18,536 nt of DNA from Spirochaetaceae bacterium (GTDB taxonomy: Bacteria > Spirochaetota > Spirochaetia > Treponematales > Breznakiellaceae), in assembly GCA_031275595.1 (NCBI GenBank), contig JAISOO010000024.1, positions 1-18,536 of the forward strand, given 5' to 3'. The notes beneath the pieces were generated by a model that saw nothing but the letters and a program-made list of their open reading frames with translations, was not told the DNA's origin and made no database searches. Positions 13,469-18,536 of this stretch are shown piece after piece (the stretch's first letter is position 1; every line of letters starts with the position of its first letter). Position numbers and translations under genes: made by a program.

Positions 13469-14752
13469 ATGATCGGCCCCTATCGGTGGAAAAAGCCTCT
13501 TTTCTTACTTTTAATGGTTGTTTTATTCCTCAAAGCGGCCATTCCCCTTGTCCATGCCCATGGACAGGAGGATAAAGATCCGTCCTCCGCCGGGCTTCAG
13601 GAACAGGGGGACCGGCCTGAAAACGCGGCGGATTCCGCCGCCGGCGATGATACCCCGCCGGCCTTTCCCCCGCAATCTCAGCCTGTCCCTTCAGACCCTG
13701 ACCGGCTCAAACCGCCTCAAGGCGCCCCTATTGAACAGCAGGACGAAGCCCTGGTTCCGGATGCCGGGGAATTTAATCCTCCCCTTGCCCCGCATAACGG
13801 CATCGTCCAAGCCGGGCCGGAGCGTGAGAACTTCCTCCGGGAAGTCCGGGAAACCTATTTCAGCGGTAATTTTGACGAGGCCGAAGAGCTGCTGGCCCGG
13901 TACGGGATTACCGGTAACCGGGGGAATCCCGAAATTATCTATTGGTTGACCCTGGTCCGGGGGGCCCGGGCCCTCAGGTCCGGCAGGATTATTCCTATCA
14001 CCGCCCCCCTTTACGCGGAAATGAGCCAGCTTTTGAGCGACGCGAAAAAATCCTACGACGAAGGGCTCCTTTTCATTACTACGAACCAGCGGAACGCGGC
14101 GCTTACCAAATTGACCGAAGCCCGGCAAAAAACTCAGCAGGTACGGCTATTATTCCCGGTTAACGAGGAAGCGGATTTTTTGGAACTCCGGATTGATCAG
14201 ATCGCGGATCCTTCCACTTTTAACCGATCCTTCCGGCGCCGCCTGGACAAAGCGCTGGCCGGCATCAGGAATCGGTCCCTAGAGGCCTTTGCGGACCTCC
14301 AAAACCTTGCCCGCATCAATCCCCAGTATCCGGGTATGGGGGAGATCCTGGAACAGGCGGAACTTGATATGGGCTATCGGCCGCCTCCCCCGAATCCTCA
14401 GGACCTGGCCCAATCCGATGAGCTCACCGCCATGGCGCAGAATATGGTTTATCCCAAGGACCGGAATCTGTACCCCTTTGCTCTGGAACTGTTGAACCAG
14501 GCCCTGCAGCTCAACCCCCATAATGACCAGGCCATGGCCATAAAGGACCAGATCCAAACCAGTATAGGGGGAGCGGAAACCATAGTCCTGGACGCCGCCG
14601 CCGAAGCGGATTATCAACGGGCGGTCCGGGCATTACAGCAGGGTAATCCCATCACCGCCCTATCCATCCTCCGGCAGCTTTTACAAAACCCCCGCTACCG
14701 TAATTCAGCCAAGATTATCGCGTTACAGCGCAGGATCGAGTCGGCATTATGA
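13469..14752 (+). CDS. Secreted helical repeat (TPR-like) protein of unknown function
   Basis: I do not recognise a named family. The 427-residue product has an export signal (RWKK, then a hydrophobic core to about residue 28, with probable cleavage after VHA at 30). A low-complexity Pro/Glu/Asp/Gln-rich linker (about 31-105) follows, then mainly helical sequence. Several segments look like degenerate tetratricopeptide repeats: FLREVRETYFSGNFDEAEEL, YPFALELLNQALQLNPHNDQ, and a last one beginning YQRAVRALQQGNPITALSIL. The Asn-Pro and Ala/Gly positions of TPR helices are visible. No lipobox is apparent. ATG 13469 has only a weak AGGG-type site about 11 nt upstream. Its stop overlaps an ATG of the following signalling gene, so the two are probably an operon and this may be a periplasmic partner of that sensor. 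Confidence 0.7.
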   Translation: MIGPYRWKKPLFLLLMVVLFLKAAIPLVHAHGQEDKDPSSAGLQEQGDRPENAADSAAGDDTPPAFPPQSQPVPSDPDRLKPPQGAPIEQQDEALVPDAGEFNPPLAPHNGIVQAGPERENFLREVRETYFSGNFDEAEELLARYGITGNRGNPEIIYWLTLVRGARALRSGRIIPITAPLYAEMSQLLSDAKKSYDEGLLFITTNQRNAALTKLTEARQKTQQVRLLFPVNEEADFLELRIDQIADPSTFNRSFRRRLDKALAGIRNRSLEAFADLQNLARINPQYPGMGEILEQAELDMGYRPPPPNPQDLAQSDELTAMAQNMVYPKDRNLYPFALELLNQALQLNPHNDQAMAIKDQIQTSIGGAETIVLDAAAEADYQRAVRALQQGNPITALSILRQLLQNPRYRNSAKIIALQRRIESAL

Positions 14753-14753
14753 T

Positions 14754-14761
14754 GGAAGGGG
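14754..14761 (+). promoter_or_regulatory. Ribosome binding site supporting the sensor-phosphatase start at 14770
   Basis: GGAAGGGG (14754-14761) lies 8 nt before ATG 14770. Earlier in-frame ATGs at 14749 and 14752 overlap the previous stop and have no comparable site. ATG 14860 has no site but starts a shorter, more usual signal peptide. Confidence 0.5.
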
Positions 14762-14769
14762 CCGGCATA

Positions 14770-17700
14770 ATGAATCTCCCATCCATCAAAGATACCGGCA
14801 GGCAAGGGACCCATGGTTTCCCCCTTTGCTTCGGCTTTGCGCCCGGGCGCCTGTTCGTTATGGGAAGGCGGCTTTTCTCTCTGGCGGTTCTCATGACCGG
14901 CCTCCTTTTTTTGTTTCCGGGTCTCTACGCCCTTTCGGATTTCTATTGGGAGGACCCGGAGGTCTTTTCTCCGGGGAAGGGTCGTTTCCCTGTGGCGGCT
15001 TCTAACGGCGAGCTTTCTATGGTGGCATGGCAGGAAACCCAGGATGTTTCCGGTTCCGGTACTGCCGGGGACGGCCTTATCACCGTCTCCCTGGCGGTTA
15101 AGGCTCCCGGCGGGACCTGGCGGTTTCACCCCGCCGTGGGGGGCCCCTATGTCTATGGGGGGGCCGAACCGGCTGTTTTAAGCGCCGCCATGGACCCCGG
15201 GGGCCGGATTCTCCTCGCGGCGGCGGTTTCTTCCACTGAAACGGAACTGCTTGTTTCCGATGATCGGGGAGAGACCTTTCGCAAGGTCCGTCTTAACTTC
15301 GGTTCCGAAACTTCCCTTGCCCCCCGGATCTTTTCCCGGGCCGGCGGGGGGTATTACCTCTTTATCAGCCGCGGGACAGGGTATTCCCTGGATCTGTATT
15401 ACGCCCGGTCCGAGGACGGATTTTCCTGGTCTTCCTTTATGCCCCTGGTTCGGGATCCTTCCCTGACCTTCAATTTTCTTCCCGCCCTGACCTCCATAAA
15501 TGGTACCGATTATGTGGTTTTTCAGTCCCTGGCGGGGGGGGAGGATAATCCCGCTTTTCAGCTGTTTATTACCGCCAGCTCCAACGGCGGGCTAACCTGG
15601 ACCCCTCCCCGGCGGATCACCCGGTTCCAGACCCCCGGCCAGGATTCCGCCTCCCCGGACCGTTATGACAACCAGCGGCCCTTTCTGCTGGCTTGGAAAA
15701 ACCGGCTCTACGTGGTATGGGAACGCCGGTATGCCGCCGGGCCCCCCCAGATCTACGGCGCCTTTGTTCGGGAAGACGGCAGCGTCGAAGGGATAGCCGA
15801 CAGGATAAACACCGGCGAAGCCTACGGTAATAACCCCATAGCTTTCTTGTATGAAGGGGAAATTACCGTCCTCTGGTTTGATAATCGCCGGGGGAATAAC
15901 CAGGTATTCCTGGCCCAAAAATCGGGAACCGCCTGGCAAAATCATGAGCTTTCCGGCGCCGCCGGCCGGGACGCGATCTTCGCCCGTCCGGTGATGGATA
16001 GGGACGGGCTCTCCCTGTTTTGGCAGGGGACATTCCGGGGGACGGACCGGATATATGCCCGGTTTTCCGACCGGTCCGTTACCCCTCCCCGGCTTAGGTC
16101 TGAAAATTTTACCCCGGGCGAACCGGCCCGGGGAAGCCGGGTACGGATCTCCTGGAATATTCCCGCTGATCCTTCGGGGATCCGGGGATTTTCCTATGTC
16201 TGGAGCCGTTCTCCCGAAACAGACCCCCCAAAACAGATTCGGCTCCCCGCCGATTCAGAGCTGTTGGTGGAGGAAAACGCCGACGGGGACGGAACCTGGT
16301 ATTTTGCCTTGATTGCCCAGGATTACGCGGGCAACTGGTCCACCCCGGTCAGGCTGGAATACATCCGGGATACCACCCCTCCGCCGGCGGTGAACATTAT
16401 CGAACCTCCGGCGGATGACCAGGGATATCTGGTCTCCAATACCTTTTCCCTGGGATGGTCTCCGCCCCCGGTACCGGATATCGCGGGGTATACATGGAAA
16501 CTGGAGTACCTCGGCCCGGCGGGCCCCTTGGGTTCCCTTGGACGGGAAGAATTTTTGTCCGCCGCCCAAAAGCGGTTTCCCCCGGCCTCCCCGCCCTCCC
16601 TGAGGATGCTCGGAAGGGCCCGGTCGGTTTCCTACACCAATCAGGATAACGGCATATGGAGCTTTACCCTGGCCGCGGTGGATACGGCGGGAAACATCGG
16701 CGAACCCTCCCGGATCTTTTTGAGAACCGATAAATATGTCCCCCATACGTATATAAGTTATGTGGATACCCGCCAGGACGATCAGGGGGTGCTTTCCCTG
16801 AGGATCCTCGGACGGGGATTTACCGAAAACGGCGCCGCAGGACGGGTGTTTCTGGATATGGACGGGTTTCCTCCCTATGACCGGGAATTCCGGTTTGACC
16901 GGGGGGAATTTCAAATTCGGTCGGACCGGGAGATTATTCTGGAAGGTATTGATGATATCGTAGCGGGCCGTTACCGTATCGGGGTGGAACATCCGCTCCG
17001 GGGGCTTTACCTGACCGATCCCTTGGTTTCGGTGGATGAGATCGGTACCGTCAAATACGGGGATTATTCCCTGGTTTGGCAGCCCTCCTGGGGGATTTCG
17101 AGGGAACGCCGGTGGGTGTTCAACATGATCCTGCCGCTGATCATGGTGATAATGGTATTCTGCGGTATAGGATCCGTCAATTCGGTCCGGGGTATCGGCG
17201 CGGTTATGGCGGACAACGCCGCCGTACAGGTTGAGGCGGCCGCCCTCATGACAGGAGATCTTATGCCTATGGAAAAGAAAAAACACATGAAAAAAATCAG
17301 CCGCCGGGGGATGGGGCTGCGTTTGAAACTCGCTTCATACACCACAACCCTGGTCCTCCTGGTGGTGTTGATCGTTTCAGCCCCCCTTTACTATATGATG
17401 ACCAGGATCCAGGAGGCGACCCTGCTCCGGGGGCTTTGGAACCGGTCCGCCGTGCTTTTGGAGGGCCTCGCCTCCGGGGTCAGGCTCTTCCTCCCCGCGG
17501 CGGACGTGCTGGAATTGGGTTTCCTCCCGGACCAATCCGCGGCCATCCCTGAGGCGGCCTATGTAACCATCACCGGCTTTGGTTCGGCCTCCACCATATT
17601 TGACGACTATGTCTGGGCCACCAACGATCCGCATATCCTTTCCAAGATAGACACCGTTACCTTTGAGCCCGGCGTCTCCCGGCTGCAGGATGCCCTTTCT

Positions 17701-18536
17701 CCCCGCCTGGAGGGGATCGTCCGGGAATTAGACGGGCGGGCCCGGGAAGAAGTGGGGGATCTTACCGCGAGCCTCGCCGCCCTTACCCAGGAAGGAATTT
17801 CCCTGGCCCTCAATACCGACACAGCCAGCCGGCGGCGGATGGAAGATATCCAGGTTACCACCCGTTCCCTGGACGCCCGGTTAACCGAAACCCTGGCCGA
17901 AATAAGCCGGGAGATAGGCTCCGAGCCGGAGTTCTCCACCGAATATTTTACGGCAGCCGGCAGCCGCCGGTTTATCTTGTTTAAGCCCGTTATGTACCGT
18001 CAGGGTGCGGAAGATACCTATTTCCGGGGCCTCGTCCGGCTGGAAATTTCCATTGATTCAATCATAGCACAGATAGACCAGGAACAGCGGACCCTGCTGG
18101 GGATCATCCTGGTGGTGGCGCTCACCGCCTTCCTCATCGGTATCCTGGGGGCATCGATCCTCTCGGTCCTGCTTATCCGCCCTATCAGGAAGCTGCTGAA
18201 CCATGTGGCGCTCATCCGGGACACGGAGGATAAGACCCGGCTCGCGGGAGTGGACATTCACCTTAGCTCCGGGGACGAGATCGCCCTTTTGGGAAATACC
18301 ATCAACGATATGACCCACGGCCTGGTACAGGCCGCCCTGGCATCCCATGACCTTTCCATCGGTAAGGAAGTACAGAAAAAGTTCATCCCCCTGGAAACCA
18401 ACCAGGAGGGGAACAAACTGACCTTTGGCTATAAAGAAACGAAGGATATCAGTTTCTTTGGGTATTATGAGGGGGCCAAGGGGGTTTCGGGGGATTATTT
18501 TGACTGCCTGGATCTGGACAGCCGGTATTTTGCCGT
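14770..18536 (+). CDS. Large transmembrane sensor: beta-propeller/FN3 ectodomain, HAMP, SpoIIE/PP2C phosphatase (truncated at the window end)
   Basis: One frame without a stop runs to the window edge (at least 1255 codons). From ATG 14770 there is a signal peptide (MGRRLFSLAVLMTGLLF from residue 31). A BNR/sialidase-like propeller follows with Asp-box motifs SDDRGETF (163-170), SEDGFSW (214-220) and SSNGGLTW (270-277). Two FN3/Ig-like domains end IAQDYAGNWS and AAVDTAGNIG, and an IPT-like segment contains LRILGRGF. Then come a membrane helix (about 784-801), a basic cytoplasmic loop, a second helix (853-876), a periplasmic sensor with a long helical part (976-1052) and a third helix (1111-1137). 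HAMP (1137-1190; RPIRKLL, GDEIALLGNTIN) leads into a PP2C start with GVSGDYFD, whose Asp1242 is the likely metal ligand. The phosphatase probably acts on a phosphorylated anti-anti-sigma protein, as RsbU/SpoIIE do. The sialidase catalytic residues are not evident, so the propeller is more likely a binding sensor. ATG 14860 is an alternative start. Confidence 0.82.
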   Translation, partial: MNLPSIKDTGRQGTHGFPLCFGFAPGRLFVMGRRLFSLAVLMTGLLFLFPGLYALSDFYWEDPEVFSPGKGRFPVAASNGELSMVAWQETQDVSGSGTAGDGLITVSLAVKAPGGTWRFHPAVGGPYVYGGAEPAVLSAAMDPGGRILLAAAVSSTETELLVSDDRGETFRKVRLNFGSETSLAPRIFSRAGGGYYLFISRGTGYSLDLYYARSEDGFSWSSFMPLVRDPSLTFNFLPALTSINGTDYVVFQSLAGGEDNPAFQLFITASSNGGLTWTPPRRITRFQTPGQDSASPDRYDNQRPFLLAWKNRLYVVWERRYAAGPPQIYGAFVREDGSVEGIADRINTGEAYGNNPIAFLYEGEITVLWFDNRRGNNQVFLAQKSGTAWQNHELSGAAGRDAIFARPVMDRDGLSLFWQGTFRGTDRIYARFSDRSVTPPRLRSENFTPGEPARGSRVRISWNIPADPSGIRGFSYVWSRSPETDPPKQIRLPADSELLVEENADGDGTWYFALIAQDYAGNWSTPVRLEYIRDTTPPPAVNIIEPPADDQGYLVSNTFSLGWSPPPVPDIAGYTWKLEYLGPAGPLGSLGREEFLSAAQKRFPPASPPSLRMLGRARSVSYTNQDNGIWSFTLAAVDTAGNIGEPSRIFLRTDKYVPHTYISYVDTRQDDQGVLSLRILGRGFTENGAAGRVFLDMDGFPPYDREFRFDRGEFQIRSDREIILEGIDDIVAGRYRIGVEHPLRGLYLTDPLVSVDEIGTVKYGDYSLVWQPSWGISRERRWVFNMILPLIMVIMVFCGIGSVNSVRGIGAVMADNAAVQVEAAALMTGDLMPMEKKKHMKKISRRGMGLRLKLASYTTTLVLLVVLIVSAPLYYMMTRIQEATLLRGLWNRSAVLLEGLASGVRLFLPAADVLELGFLPDQSAAIPEAAYVTITGFGSASTIFDDYVWATNDPHILSKIDTVTFEPGVSRLQDALSPRLEGIVRELDGRAREEVGDLTASLAALTQEGISLALNTDTASRRRMEDIQVTTRSLDARLTETLAEISREIGSEPEFSTEYFTAAGSRRFILFKPVMYRQGAEDTYFRGLVRLEISIDSIIAQIDQEQRTLLGIILVVALTAFLIGILGASILSVLLIRPIRKLLNHVALIRDTEDKTRLAGVDIHLSSGDEIALLGNTINDMTHGLVQAALASHDLSIGKEVQKKFIPLETNQEGNKLTFGYKETKDISFFGYYEGAKGVSGDYFDCLDLDSRYFA

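Noticed and set aside
16255..17286. Open frame antisense to the sensor phosphatase
   Set aside because: It overlaps the FN3/IPT and first membrane-helix part of a frame with clear domain patterns; its composition (Arg, Gly, His, Pro-rich) is that of a complement artefact.
17287..17345. A separate phosphatase gene starting at an internal ATG near 17287
   Set aside because: No stop separates it from the upstream frame, no good Shine-Dalgarno is seen, and the membrane topology works as one chain. An internal start cannot be fully excluded.
1..18536. CRISPR array, rRNA, tRNA, integrase or transposase
   Set aside because: No regularly spaced repeats, no cloverleaf or rRNA-like sequence, and no recombinase motif noticed in reading either strand; a covariance-model scan was not possible.

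Overview
The window reads as chromosomal DNA of a spirochaete, most likely a GC-rich Treponema such as those of termite guts. The basis is the gene content (a Treponema-type hexokinase, uvrA directly followed by an LptD-like outer membrane gene as I recall for T. pallidum TP0514-TP0515, and a DUF4912 plus GH57 pair). Genes favour GGG, CGG and CCC codons, while the intergenic DNA is AT-richer. I see no rRNA, tRNA, CRISPR array, phage gene or transposase. Species assignment is inference; no database was searched.

Layout. At 1-81 (-) there may be the start of a gene that runs off the left edge. From 82 to 677 lies a gene-poor stretch with strong hairpins, then hexokinase (678-2042, +). A secreted M15 peptidase (2110-3126, -) converges on it. 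The 3127-3630 gap is packed with three inverted-repeat structures. A MEMO/AmmeMemoRadiSam-B-like gene (3631-4491, -) is divergent from uvrA (4681-7584, +). The space between them is a long imperfect palindrome that may carry both promoters. uvrA overlaps an LptD-like outer-membrane gene (7581-10961, +) by 4 nt. A candidate promoter then precedes DUF4912 (11007-11684, +) and a GH57 alpha-glucan branching enzyme (11696-13303, +). After a gap with another palindrome come a secreted repeat-rich helical protein (13469-14752, +) and a very large signalling protein (14770 to beyond 18536, +). The latter has a periplasmic beta-propeller and Ig/FN3-like region, three membrane helices, a second periplasmic sensor segment, HAMP and the start of a SpoIIE/PP2C phosphatase.

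How they work together. Hexokinase feeds glucose into glycolysis and, through glucose-6-phosphate, glycogen; the GH57 enzyme would branch glycogen, with DUF4912 as its habitual neighbour. UvrA is nucleotide excision repair, apparently co-transcribed with an envelope-assembly protein for no obvious functional reason. The last two genes look like one envelope-sensing unit: a secreted protein translated just ahead of a transmembrane phosphatase that could control an anti-sigma/antagonist switch.

The most interesting signals are the fused multi-domain sensor phosphatase, the family of TTTCAAAACC-type palindromes dispersed between genes, the two long inverted repeats at 3334-3455 and 4501-4659, a MEMO protein that lacks part of the family signature, and long G tracts inside coding sequence.
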